From NCBI GenBank assembly GCA_029055875.1, contig JAIDCJ010000020.1:43059-107058 (forward strand): a DNA stretch of 64,000 bases. The letters are read 5' to 3'. The notes beneath the pieces are model-generated. The model saw nothing but the letters and a program-made list of their open reading frames with translations. It was not told the DNA's origin and did no database searches. Positions 1-9,300 of this stretch are shown piece by piece. Position 1 is the first letter of the stretch. Every line of letters begins with the position of its first letter. The stretch comes from Clostridia bacterium. Its GTDB lineage: Bacteria; Bacillota; Clostridia; Christensenellales; Borkfalkiaceae. Made by a program: the position numbers and the translations under genes.

Positions 1-2301
1 ATCCGAGAGATACATGGTACCGAGATACACCGCAACGATTCCGATAAACATCGTGAGCGCACCCGGAATACTTCGCGATAGCACGTACGGAATAAACTTG
101 CCTTTCACGCGCGACTTATTGGGTTGCAGGGTAATGACCGCCGAGGGAACTGCCGCAATGAACATTTCAAAGAGGAGCATATTGTTCGTCTTGAAGAAAT
201 ACGAGCTGTTCACCGCGAAGCAGAAAATCGCAAGAATGGTAATGAAGAGCGTCTTCATAATGTAGAGGGACGCGCTCGATTTAATGTTGTTGATAACCCG
301 CCTGCCCTCGAATACGACGGAGGGGAGTGTAAGAAAGTTGTTGTCCGTCAGAACGAGGTGCGAAACGTTACGCGCCGCCTCACTGCCCGAAGCAACCGAA
401 ATAGCGCAGTCGGCTTCCTTGAGCGCGAGGATATCGTTTACGCCGTCGCCCGTCATGGCAACGGTGTTGCCCTGTTTCTTGATTGCCTTTACAAGAATTG
501 CTTTCTGTTCGGGCGTAACTCTGCCGAATACGGTGTACTGGCTGGCTACGTTCTCGACCTCGATATCGGTGAGCCCGTCGAGGGAAATGTACTGTCCCGC
601 GTGCTTCACGCCAACGCGGCGCGCCACTTCGGATACGGTTACGGGGTTATCGCCCGATATAATTTTAATTTCCACGTCGTTTTCGCGGAACCATTTGATG
701 GTGTCGATCGCGTCGTTGCGGACGTTATCTGCAAGCGTGATAATCGCTACGGGGCGGAACAAAGAGGGGAGTTTGTCGCCGACGATGGCGTTCTGCGAGT
801 GTGCGAGCAGCAGCACGCGAAGCCCCGCCTGTGCGTATTGTTTTACGATTTTTTCGATTTTCGGGGGCATGGGACGCACGACGTATTCGGGCGCACCCAT
901 CACGTAAGTGCCCGCACTACCGAAGGTTACCGCGGAGAGCTTACGCTTACTCGAAAAGGGAATGGTTGCCGTAGGCTGCAATGCGGTGGAGTGCCCGAAC
1001 CGGTTATACAGCGCAATGGACGTCTGGTTGTTGTCGTCAAGTGCGGAGAGCATACTCCCCATTATTTCGTCGAGCGTGAACTGTGTGAAGCTGCCGAGGA
1101 TCATACAGTCGTTCACCGTCATTCTGCCGTCGGTAATCGTACCCGTTTTATCGAGGCACAGCACGTTGACGCGTGCGAGCATTTCGAGGGAGTAGAGGTC
1201 TTGCACGAGCGTATGCTTCTTGGCAAGCCGCAGTACGCCGAGCGCCATAGCAAACGAGGTAAGGAGCAGAAGTCCCGAGGGAATCATACCGATTACCACC
1301 GCGCCCGTGAGCTGAATAGATTCGGACATATCGTGTCCCGTCACCGTCCAGTTGCGCCAGAACATGAGCCCCGCAACCACGGGAATGAGGCATGCAATCA
1401 CGCGAATGAAGAGGCGAATGGAGTTCATGATCTCCGACTTCGGCTTCTTGTATTTCTTTGCTTTGGAGGTAAGGCTGTTGATATAGGTTGCCCTGCCTAC
1501 CTTTTCCACGCGCACGCGGCAGGAGCCGCTGGAGATAAAGGAGCCTGCATAGAGGAGCTCGCCCTCTGCTTTTTTAATGGGAATGGATTCGCCCGTGAGG
1601 AGCGATTCGTTTACTTCCACGTTGCCGTCCGCCAGAGAGCAGTCGGCGGGAACCTGCTGTCCCGCTTCCAAAATTACGACGTCGTCCACCACGATTTCGC
1701 GGACGGGTATTTCCATCTTCACGCCCCCGCGCATGACCTTCGTCGTTGCGGAAATGAGCACGGAGAGTTTATCGACCTGTTTTTTTGCAAGGATTTCCTG
1801 CAAAATACCGATAAAGAGGTTTGCTCCGAAAATGGCAACGAACAGGAATTGCGTCACGCCCGCGTGCGCATAGAGGAGCGCACCTGCAACGAGCAGACAC
1901 AAAAGGTTGAAGAACGTGCAGATATTTCCGATGAAAATACTTGCGTACGACTTCGAGTATTTCTTATTGACGTCGTTGAAGAGGAACTGATTGAAACGTG
2001 TATCGACCTGCGCTTCGGTAAGCCCTTGGTCTAAATCGGGCGTGAAGCGTTCCACTTCCGATTCGGAAGGAATCTTCTTCGCCTTTTTGAACCGCTTCAT
2101 CACGCTCTTGCGCGACTGTTTCTCTTTCTGCGCTCCCGCGCCTTCGAGCACGCGCGAAGAAAAGCTCCGCTTATTTTTCGCAGCTTTTTCCTCGGGCTCG
2201 GTTTCGGGAATGAGTTCCGCCTCGGCGGCCGCTTCCGCCGTTACGGCGGCTTCCGCTTCGAGCTTTTTCTCCGCTTCGGTTTTTTTAGATTTGGTTCGCA
2301 T
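1..2301 (-). CDS. P-type cation-transporting ATPase (C-terminus outside window)
   Basis: The reading frame begins at 2301 on the minus strand and stays open to base 1, so about 767 residues are visible and the end is missing. The first 90 residues are a charged, Ala/Glu/Lys-rich cytoplasmic tail. Membrane helices and an actuator domain with the LLTGES motif follow near 1620-1650. The phosphorylation motif DKTGT lies near 1137-1155 and the hinge MTGDGVND near 425-455, and the last visible part has C-terminal membrane helices. These are the signatures of E1-E2 ion pumps. The VASGSEAAR stretch after the hinge resembles the CtpE-like group, some members of which are calcium pumps, but the ion cannot be read from the sequence. 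AAGGTGG precedes the start and a consensus promoter lies upstream. It is divergent from serS. Confidence 0.93.
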   Translation of the reverse strand, partial: MRTKSKKTEAEKKLEAEAAVTAEAAAEAELIPETEPEEKAAKNKRSFSSRVLEGAGAQKEKQSRKSVMKRFKKAKKIPSESEVERFTPDLDQGLTEAQVDTRFNQFLFNDVNKKYSKSYASIFIGNICTFFNLLCLLVAGALLYAHAGVTQFLFVAIFGANLFIGILQEILAKKQVDKLSVLISATTKVMRGGVKMEIPVREIVVDDVVILEAGQQVPADCSLADGNVEVNESLLTGESIPIKKAEGELLYAGSFISSGSCRVRVEKVGRATYINSLTSKAKKYKKPKSEIMNSIRLFIRVIACLIPVVAGLMFWRNWTVTGHDMSESIQLTGAVVIGMIPSGLLLLTSFAMALGVLRLAKKHTLVQDLYSLEMLARVNVLCLDKTGTITDGRMTVNDCMILGSFTQFTLDEIMGSMLSALDDNNQTSIALYNRFGHSTALQPTATIPFSSKRKLSAVTFGSAGTYVMGAPEYVVRPMPPKIEKIVKQYAQAGLRVLLLAHSQNAIVGDKLPSLFRPVAIITLADNVRNDAIDTIKWFRENDVEIKIISGDNPVTVSEVARRVGVKHAGQYISLDGLTDIEVENVASQYTVFGRVTPEQKAILVKAIKKQGNTVAMTGDGVNDILALKEADCAISVASGSEAARNVSHLVLTDNNFLTLPSVVFEGRRVINNIKSSASLYIMKTLFITILAIFCFAVNSSYFFKTNNMLLFEMFIAAVPSAVITLQPNKSRVKGKFIPYVLSRSIPGALTMFIGIVAVYLGTMYLSD

Positions 2302-2326
2302 AATAACCCACCTTGTTATGGTATAT

Positions 2327-2355
2327 ATTATAAACACTTTATATGCAAAAGTCAA
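2327..2355 (-). promoter_or_regulatory. Promoter of the P-type ATPase gene
   Basis: On the minus strand TTGACT (2350-2355) and TATAAT (2327-2332) are separated by exactly 17 bases, and the ATPase start codon follows about 25 bases downstream with an AAGGTGG ribosome binding site. Confidence 0.75.
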
Positions 2356-2395
2356 ATTTTTTCTATTGGAATCGGGCTTAACGCCAAGGAATGCG

Positions 2396-2424
2396 TTGCA
2401 TTTACAGGCAAAAAGTTGTATAAT
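2396..2424 (+). promoter_or_regulatory. Promoter of the serS operon
   Basis: TTGCAT (2396-2401), a 17-base spacer and TATAAT (2419-2424) precede serS. The predicted leader is only about 22 bases, so there is no room for a T-box. Confidence 0.65.
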
Positions 2425-2452
2425 TGAGAAAATTTAGTGATAGAGGTATTCT

Positions 2453-3742
2453 ATGATCGATATTGCTTTTCTTCGTAATAATCCCGACGCCGTGCGGGAA
2501 AATATCCGCAAAAAATTTCAGGACAAAAAACTTCCCTTGGTAGACGAGGCAATCGCGCTCGACGCAAAGCGCCGCGCATTGCAAACGGAGGGGGATACGC
2601 TCCGCGCTTCCCGCAACGCGCTCTCCAAACAAATCGGGCAGCTCATGAAAGAGAAGAAGCTCGACGAGGCGGAAAAAGCGAAGGCGCAGGTGAATGCCGA
2701 CGCGCTTCGTCTTGCGCAAATCGAAAAGGAAACGGAAGAGGCCTCGAACAAGCTCAACGAAGTGATGATGCGCATTCCGAATATCATTTCGCCCGAAACG
2801 CCTATCGGCAAGGACGACAGCGAGAACGTAGAGGGCAAACGCTATTTAGAGCCCAAGACGCCCGACTTCGAGGTTCCCTATCATTTGGACATTTTGGAGA
2901 AGCTCGACGGAATCGATATCGACAGCGCACGCCGCACGAGCGGACAGGGCTTCTATTATTTGACGGGCGATATTGCGCGTCTGCATTCCGCGGTGCTCAC
3001 CTATGCCCGCGACTTTATGATAAACAAGGGCTTCACCTATTGCATTCCCCCTTATATGATTCGCTCCTCCGTCGTATCGGGCGTGATGAGCTTCGAGGAA
3101 ATGGAAGGCATGATGTACAAAATCGAGGGCGAGGATTTATACCTGATCGGCACGAGCGAGCACTCCATGATCGGCAGATTCATGGGCCAGACGCTTGACG
3201 AGAAACAGCTCCCCTTAACGCTTACGAGCTATTCGCCCTGCTTCCGCAAGGAGAAGGGCGCGCACGGCATCGAGGAGCGCGGCATCTACCGCATTCACCA
3301 GTTCGAGAAGCAGGAGATGATCGTTATCTGCAAGCCCGAGGACAGCGTAGCGTGGTACGAAAAAATGTGGAACTATACCGTGGAGCTCTTCGTATCCATG
3401 GGCATTCCCGTGAGAACCTTAGAGTGCTGCTCGGGTGATTTGGCGGATTTGAAATACCGCAGTGTGGACGTAGAGGCGTGGAGCCCCCGCCAGCAGAAAT
3501 ATTTCGAGGTAGGCTCCTGCTCCAACCTCACGGACGCACAGGCGCGCCGCCTCGGTATCCGCTATAAATCGGAAAAGGGCAGCGCGTTTGCGCACACGCT
3601 CAACAACACGGTGGTTGCGCCCCCGAGAATGCTGATTGCGTTTATCGAAAACCATCTCCGCGCAGACGGCAGCGTTGAGATTCCCGAAGTACTCCGTCCT
3701 TACATGGGCGGCAAAACGGAGATTTCCGTGAAAAAGGCATGA
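2453..3742 (+). CDS. serS: Serine--tRNA ligase
   Basis: A 429-residue class II aminoacyl-tRNA synthetase of usual length that charges tRNA-Ser in the cytoplasm. Residues 1-110 form the long antiparallel coiled-coil arm that grips tRNA-Ser, starting MIDIAFLRNNPD as in most SerRS. The catalytic domain has motif 2 (FRKEKGAHGIEERGIYRIHQ) and motif 3 near the C-terminus (NNTVVAPPRMLIAFIENH region). It is the first gene of a tight three-gene run: its stop codon overlaps the next start in an ATGA, and that gene overlaps the following one in the same way, so the three are very probably translationally coupled. Confidence 0.97.
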   Translation: MIDIAFLRNNPDAVRENIRKKFQDKKLPLVDEAIALDAKRRALQTEGDTLRASRNALSKQIGQLMKEKKLDEAEKAKAQVNADALRLAQIEKETEEASNKLNEVMMRIPNIISPETPIGKDDSENVEGKRYLEPKTPDFEVPYHLDILEKLDGIDIDSARRTSGQGFYYLTGDIARLHSAVLTYARDFMINKGFTYCIPPYMIRSSVVSGVMSFEEMEGMMYKIEGEDLYLIGTSEHSMIGRFMGQTLDEKQLPLTLTSYSPCFRKEKGAHGIEERGIYRIHQFEKQEMIVICKPEDSVAWYEKMWNYTVELFVSMGIPVRTLECCSGDLADLKYRSVDVEAWSPRQQKYFEVGSCSNLTDAQARRLGIRYKSEKGSAFAHTLNNTVVAPPRMLIAFIENHLRADGSVEIPEVLRPYMGGKTEISVKKA

Positions 3743-4686
3743 AGTACGTTTTTTTCGATATCGAGTGCGCGTGCGTGTATAAGAACGTTGCCAAAATGTG
3801 CGCGTTCGGGTACGTCGTGTGCGACGAAAAGTTCAACGTGCTCGCGCGGGAGGATATTCTCCTCAACCCCAAGGGCAAGTTCCACCTCACCGACCGCAAG
3901 GGCAAGGAGGGCTTGGTGCTTCCCTACGAGTACGAGGACTTCAAAAAATATCCCGTGTTCCCCGTGGAGTATCCGCGCATCAAGGCTTTGCTTGAGGATA
4001 AGGACGCAATCGTGTTAGGCCACGCGACCATGAACGACGTGAACTATCTGAATTTGGAAACGCGGCGGTATAAGCTCCCGCCCCTCAAGTTTTCCTTTTA
4101 CGATACGCAGTTCTTTTACATGAACGTGACGGGCAACTATGCGCGGCAGTACGGCTTAGGCGCAATGGCGGAGGAGCTTGGCGTAGAGTTCACGCCCCAC
4201 CGCGCGGTAGACGACGCATACGCCACCGCTTGCGTATGCAAGGCGCTCTGCAAAAAAGAAAAAACGGACGTGCACGGGCTTGTTTCCCGCTACGGCATTC
4301 GCGCGGGACGCGCGGGCGGCGGCAATATCACGCCTCCCGTATCCGCAGGGCAGAGAAAGTATTTTGCACAGCGGGAGAAAGAGAAGCAGGAGCGCGCCAA
4401 GGCGCACGAAATCTTTTACCGCGTCGTCAATAAGAATATGCACAAGAAAAAGAGCGGGCGGCTCTCGGGCAAGGTGTTCTGCTTTGCCAAGGAAATAGAG
4501 GAAGACGTGTCCACGTCCGTCAATCTTCTTACGGCTATCTTCGAGAGCGGCGGAACGTACACCTCGCACCCCGCGGAGTGTAACGTGTATATCACGCGCG
4601 AAGAGGAGGGAACGCGCTACGAAGCCGCAGTCAAGGGCGGGGCGGCGGTTATCCCCTTAAGTGCCTTAGCGGAGGCGTTGAAATGA
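3739..4686 (+). CDS. DEDD-family 3'-5' exonuclease-like protein with C-terminal BRCT-like region
   Basis: A 315-residue protein beginning MKYVFFDIECA, where Asp and Glu match the first exonuclease motif of the DnaQ/RNase T fold. A second motif is seen in VLGHATMNDVNYL (about residue 90) and a third, with the catalytic His, in FTPHRAVDDAYATA (about 150-163). Roughly 100 residues follow a Lys-rich linker, including SGKVFCFAKEIE and IFESGGTYTSHPAECNVYIT, which resemble a BRCT fold. Such exonuclease-BRCT proteins are usually linked to DNA metabolism, but the substrate here is unknown. It overlaps serS by four bases and the methyltransferase gene by four bases. Confidence 0.8.
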   Translation: MKYVFFDIECACVYKNVAKMCAFGYVVCDEKFNVLAREDILLNPKGKFHLTDRKGKEGLVLPYEYEDFKKYPVFPVEYPRIKALLEDKDAIVLGHATMNDVNYLNLETRRYKLPPLKFSFYDTQFFYMNVTGNYARQYGLGAMAEELGVEFTPHRAVDDAYATACVCKALCKKEKTDVHGLVSRYGIRAGRAGGGNITPPVSAGQRKYFAQREKEKQERAKAHEIFYRVVNKNMHKKKSGRLSGKVFCFAKEIEEDVSTSVNLLTAIFESGGTYTSHPAECNVYITREEEGTRYEAAVKGGAAVIPLSALAEALK

Positions 4687-5972
4687 ATCTTCCCGCAGAA
4701 TTTTTAGCGAGAATGAGAGAAAGGCTGGGAGAAACCTTCCCCGCCTTTTTGTCGTCTTACGAAGTCCCGCCGTGGCGTGCGCTCCGCGTGAATACACTCA
4801 AAGTTTCGCGCGAAGAGTTTTTACGCGTTTCGCCTTTCGCACTCGAACCCGTGCCTTGGGCGCAGAACGGATTTTATCTCGAAGCGGAGAAGGCGGGGAG
4901 CGATCCCTATCATTTTGCGGGGCTGTATTATGTGCAGGAGCCCTCCGCCATGTGTGTGGGGGAGCTTACCGCGCCTTGCAAGAAGGAACGCGTGCTGGAT
5001 TTATGCGCCGCTCCCGGCGGAAAAACAACTTTGATCGCCGCGCAGATGCGGGGCGAGGGGATTTTAATTGCGAACGAAATAGACTTTGGACGCGCGGTGA
5101 TTTTATCGCAGAACGTGGAGCGGCTTGGAATTAAGAACTGCGCCGTAGTAAGCACTGATCCCGAAACGCTTGCACAGCAGTTTCCCGAATATTTCGATTT
5201 GGTGCTTGTGGACGCGCCCTGTTCGGGCGAGGGCATGTTCAAGAAAGAGCCCGAGGCCCTCCCGCATTGGAGCCCGAATAACGTTGCGATGTGCGCGGCG
5301 CGGCAGAGAGATATTTTAGAGGAAGCCGCAAAAACGGTGGCGGGCGGCGGGCACCTTATCTATTCCACCTGCACCTTTGCCGAGGAGGAGGACGAATGGC
5401 AGATACGCGCGTTTTTGGAGCGGCACCCCGAGTTCGTGTTGGAACAAGAGGAAAAGCTCTATCCGCATAAATATAAGGGCGAGGGGCACTACTGCGCACG
5501 GCTCAAAAAAATCGAGGGTGAACGGCGGAGAGGAAAGTCCTACCCCATCGAACGCAGCACGCAGGCGAACAAGGCGTTTTACGCGTTTGCCGAGGATTTT
5601 TTTACGGAAGTGCCAAAGAGTGAAATCGCAGCGCCTTGGCCTTGTCGCGGCAGAATGTACCTCGTACCCGCGGGAATGCCCGCCTTAAATATGATGAGCA
5701 GGCTGCGCTTAGGGGTAGAGCTCGGTGAGTTCGACGGCAGGGTTTTCAAGCCCGCACACGCGCTTGCAATGGCCACGAAGCGCGAGGAGTGCAGGCGGTT
5801 CGTATCGCTCACGCGCGAGGAGTGCTTGCGCTATCTTCGGGGCGAGACGCTGGAGCGCGAAATCGAAAACGGCTGGTGCGTGGTTGGTGTGGAAGACTAC
5901 CCGCTTGGGCTCGGAAAGGTTGTGAACGGAGTTATGAAAAACCACCTGCCCAAGGGGCTTAGAAAACGTTAA
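4683..5972 (+). CDS. RsmF/RsmB-like RNA (cytosine-C5) methyltransferase
   Basis: A 429-residue NOL1/NOP2/Sun-family enzyme that would transfer a methyl group from S-adenosylmethionine to carbon 5 of cytosine in RNA, most likely rRNA. Visible motifs are the SAM-binding VLDLCAAPGGKTT (about residues 105-117), the first catalytic Cys in LVDAPCSGEGMF (about 175-187), and the second catalytic Cys in LIYSTCTFAEEEDE. The C-terminal 130 residues match the extra RNA-binding extension of RsmF/YebU-type members, consistent with a length above RsmB. It is the last gene of the serS run and is followed by a strong hairpin terminator. Confidence 0.92.
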   Translation: MNLPAEFLARMRERLGETFPAFLSSYEVPPWRALRVNTLKVSREEFLRVSPFALEPVPWAQNGFYLEAEKAGSDPYHFAGLYYVQEPSAMCVGELTAPCKKERVLDLCAAPGGKTTLIAAQMRGEGILIANEIDFGRAVILSQNVERLGIKNCAVVSTDPETLAQQFPEYFDLVLVDAPCSGEGMFKKEPEALPHWSPNNVAMCAARQRDILEEAAKTVAGGGHLIYSTCTFAEEEDEWQIRAFLERHPEFVLEQEEKLYPHKYKGEGHYCARLKKIEGERRRGKSYPIERSTQANKAFYAFAEDFFTEVPKSEIAAPWPCRGRMYLVPAGMPALNMMSRLRLGVELGEFDGRVFKPAHALAMATKREECRRFVSLTREECLRYLRGETLEREIENGWCVVGVEDYPLGLGKVVNGVMKNHLPKGLRKR

Positions 5973-5976
5973 GAAA

Positions 5977-6016
5977 AACCCGCTATGCTCAAAATAAAGC
6001 ATAGCGGGTTTATTTT
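5977..6016. terminator. Bidirectional terminator
   Basis: AACCCGCTATGC (from 5977) and GCATAGCGGGTT (to 6010) form a 12-bp stem with A-rich and T-rich flanks on both sides, between two convergent genes. Confidence 0.85.
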
Positions 6017-6330
6017 TATTCTCGGTTTTCTTCGTTCTCTTCTTTGGGTTCCTCTGTCGGGGCTTTCTTTTCTTTCCGTTTTTTGATAATGTACTTAATC
6101 AGGAAAACGGCGTGTACCACGAGCAGAGCCGCGTTCATAAACGCCGTGGAATACGCGGGCAGTAGAAATCCGTAGACGACGAACACGACGCAGCCCACCG
6201 CATTAATCATGCGGGTTATAATCTGGTTGCTGAACAAAAAGGATATCAGAATAAATGCCGAGGCAATAATTCCGAGCCATTCATTTTTCAGAATATCAAG
6301 AAAAGATACGCCAAGTATCGAGAGCTCCAT
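6016..6330 (-). CDS. YgjV-family inner membrane protein
   Basis: A 104-residue protein with three or four hydrophobic helices between about residues 15 and 83, and a highly charged C-terminal tail of Lys and then Glu. The pattern of helices and the FNAAL-type helix resemble the YgjV (Imp-YgjV) family of small membrane proteins of unknown role. It is convergent with the methyltransferase operon and sits just downstream of the large lipoprotein gene on the same strand, but a terminator separates the two. Confidence 0.6.
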   Translation of the reverse strand: MELSILGVSFLDILKNEWLGIIASAFILISFLFSNQIITRMINAVGCVVFVVYGFLLPAYSTAFMNAALLVVHAVFLIKYIIKKRKEKKAPTEEPKEENEENRE

Positions 6331-6363
6331 TTTCCATTCTCCTTATCCCGTTTTCAAACAAAA

Positions 6364-6388
6364 CCCCCGCCCGTAGGCGGGGGTAATA
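6364..6388 (-). terminator. Terminator of the large lipoprotein gene
   Basis: CCCCCGCC (6364-6371) and GGCGGGGG (6376-6383) form an 8-bp GC stem. Read on the minus strand it is followed by TTTTGTTT. Confidence 0.85.
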
Positions 6389-6399
6389 GTTTTTAACGA

Positions 6400-9300
6400 T
6401 TATTCGTTATAGGGGTTGTTTTCGTCTTCGGGCTCTTCCGCTTTGGGAGCTTCTTCCGATTTTACAACCTTAAGTTGAGGCTCTTTCTTCTGCTTCGGCT
6501 TCTGCTTCTTAGAGGAGCCGCTCTTGCCTCTCTTCTTCATAACCTTTCTTACGATTACCGCGCCGATTGCGAACACGATTGCAAGTGCGAAGATAACGGA
6601 GGAAACAATGGTAAGAATGTTTGCCGTGTTATCTTTTTTGTTCGTATCCTCGTCGGTATCGCTGTCCGTGTCGTCGTCCTTCAGCGTTTCCTTGGAAACG
6701 GACTGGTCGTTCGCGCTGTAATCTATGAACTGCGCGTAAGCGGGCATACCCGTAAGAGAACCGTCGCTCACGTAGTTGAACCAAATGAGCTTTTCTTTTT
6801 GTTCGGACTGCGTGTAGTTGTAGCCCAGCCAATCCTCGTCAACCGTTTCGTCGTAGCGGATGTAGTTAGGCGAATCGTAGAAGGTGAAGGTGTAGTAGTA
6901 AGCGTAGGAATCGGGGAGATTGTCGTTCTTGCCGAGATATCCTTCCTGACCGGGGTTCTTGCCGTTGGTCTTATTCAAGGTATCCTTTACGTCGTCAACG
7001 TAGCCTTGAAGCATCGAATCGTAGTCGCCTGCGGAGGAGCTGCTGTAATCGTCGAAGAATACGTAGCCGCCTGCGGGAATTCCCTTGCCCGTACTCGTGA
7101 TTTTATAATCGTCATCGATTTGGCAGTCGCGCGAGCCCGCCCAAATCTCAAGGCGGTAATTTTTCGCCTCGCTTCCTGCACGAATGAAGAAGGATACGTC
7201 TACCCAGTTGCCGCCCGTATTTTCAACCTTGATGCACGCGCTCTTTTCATTGAGATCCGCGGGAGCGGTGTAGCGCACGAAGTCGTAGCTGGTATCGGTG
7301 GGAAGCGCGTTGACTTCCGTCGAGTACTCGCCCGTCTTCTTATCGTAGTAAGCGTAGTACTTGCCGTCCGCTTCCTTGTAATAGAAGACCGTTTTGCCGT
7401 CCGAGGTAACGTAGTTGCCGTCGTCGTCCTTTTCATAGTTCGCAAGGTTTGCGTAATATTTCTTGTCCGACTTATCGGCACTCGTGTAAAGTCCGTTGGG
7501 TTCGAGGTAGTACGCAATGTCGGGCTTCTTCTTGCCGGCAGGATCTCCCGCAAGGATATTGCCCTCGTCGTCGTACCAATAGGTGACGCTGGGCATTACG
7601 GGCGCGAGCTGGTTCTTGTAGCCTGCCTTTACGTCCGAGGTATCGGTGAGGTAGATATACGCCGTTGCATCGCCGCCGACCTTCACGCGCATACTGATTT
7701 GCTGCGTGCCGTTTGCCGCAACGGAAGCCGTTGCTTTTGCAAAATAGCCGTAGGCGGGCTGCTCGGTTGAGCTCGTGTTCATAATTACGAGGGGCTGGTT
7801 TGCAACGTAACCCTTGCGGTTGTCGTCATCGAAGATATTCTTCCACCAGCTCTCCGCGTCGGTACCGCCGATTTTGTTGAGAAGGGTGTTCCAGTCTTCC
7901 GTGCCGTTCATGTACTTGCTGACGTATTCGGGATCGGCGTTGAGAAGGCCGGAGTAAATTCCCATGCTCTCGATTTTATCGGGGTTGGGGGTGCGGGGTT
8001 TGTCCAATCCCGCTACTTCCTTGGTGCCGCTCAAATATCCGTCGAAGTTGGTAGGGGTAGCAAGCTGACCGTCTTTGAAGGAAGTGGAGTTATTGTCAAA
8101 CTTGGAATCGGTGCCGATCTTGCCCGTAAGCGATACCGTTTGTGCACGGCTCGACGAAGAGGAAGCGTAGCCGTACTGCGTCTTGGAAAGCTTCATCGTT
8201 TCAAAGTTTGCAAATGCGGCATAACCGTCGTCGTAGTCGTCTATCGTGGAGTTTGCAATCGAGGTGGGGCCGTAGGTGAGCTTGAGCGTGAATTTACGCG
8301 CCTCTTTCGTTTCGTTCTTCACGAAGAAGAAGCACTGTGCCCAACCGTCGTAAATATCCGTCTGCGTTTCGTCGATGTCCACTGTGGAAAGGGTGGTGGA
8401 GTCGAACGCCGCAATCGTGGTTTCGTTCTCGCCGTCTACTAAGATTGCGCTTGCACCGAGCTTGCCCGAACGGATCTTGCTCGTCTTTACGAAGAAGGAT
8501 ACGAGCATATAATCGTTTGCTTCCAATTCAAACACGTTGTCGGATCTGCCCGTCACGGACGCGCTGTTCACGTTTGCCGTGTACGCCGCACCGTTGGTCG
8601 AAAGCAGCATAATGATGTTGTCTTTGCTGAACTGCGAAGGGAAATTCTTGAAATCGTTTGCAAAAATATTTTTAAGATATTTGTTGCTTGCGGCTTTCGT
8701 TTCAAGCGAATTGTAGTCAAAGATTCCTACGACGCTGCCCGTTTCGCCGTCGCGGATATCGGGAACGATATTCTTGGAATCGTACGTTGTGGGGCCGTTC
8801 GTTTCCGTCGTGGTGCCGAAATCATTTTCTTCGATACCCAAATTGAGGGCATCAAAGTCTGCGTGCAGGTCGAGCCCGAACTCGGTCTTGCCCGAGGATG
8901 CGCGCGACGCGTCGAAGATTTTTGCGGCTTTATCGGAGTTGAGGTGGCACTCTACGCCTGCACTGGACAGCGTGTCCTTGTCGTACTCGGATGCGGGGAG
9001 AATGGTGCAGGACAAATCGTCGAAGAGGGCGTAGCCGTCAACTGCCTCGAAGCGGTTATTGCTGTCGCCCATACCAAGCCCGAGTTCAAGCTTGAAGGTG
9101 CTCGTTGCAAAGGTGTTCGCACGGATATAAATCGTGTACTGCTGCCAGCCGTTGTTTTCCCAAGTGCCGTCTTCCGGCTTCTCGGGCGTGATGATATTTT
9201 TAATTTGCATCTGGTCGAGCGTCGAGCCGCCCACCGTATGGGTTACGCCGATATACGCGCCCGCGTCTTTCGTGACCTTAACGGCGTCGTCACCGGAGTA

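Noticed and set aside
124..2034. A long plus-strand open frame of 636 codons across the P-type ATPase
   Set aside because: It is antisense to a clearly real pump with all motifs in order; its translation is Arg/His-rich and has no recognisable domain. High GC third positions keep the opposite frame open.
6475..7770. A 431-codon plus-strand frame across the large lipoprotein gene
   Set aside because: Val-rich shadow of the opposite coding strand with no ribosome binding site.
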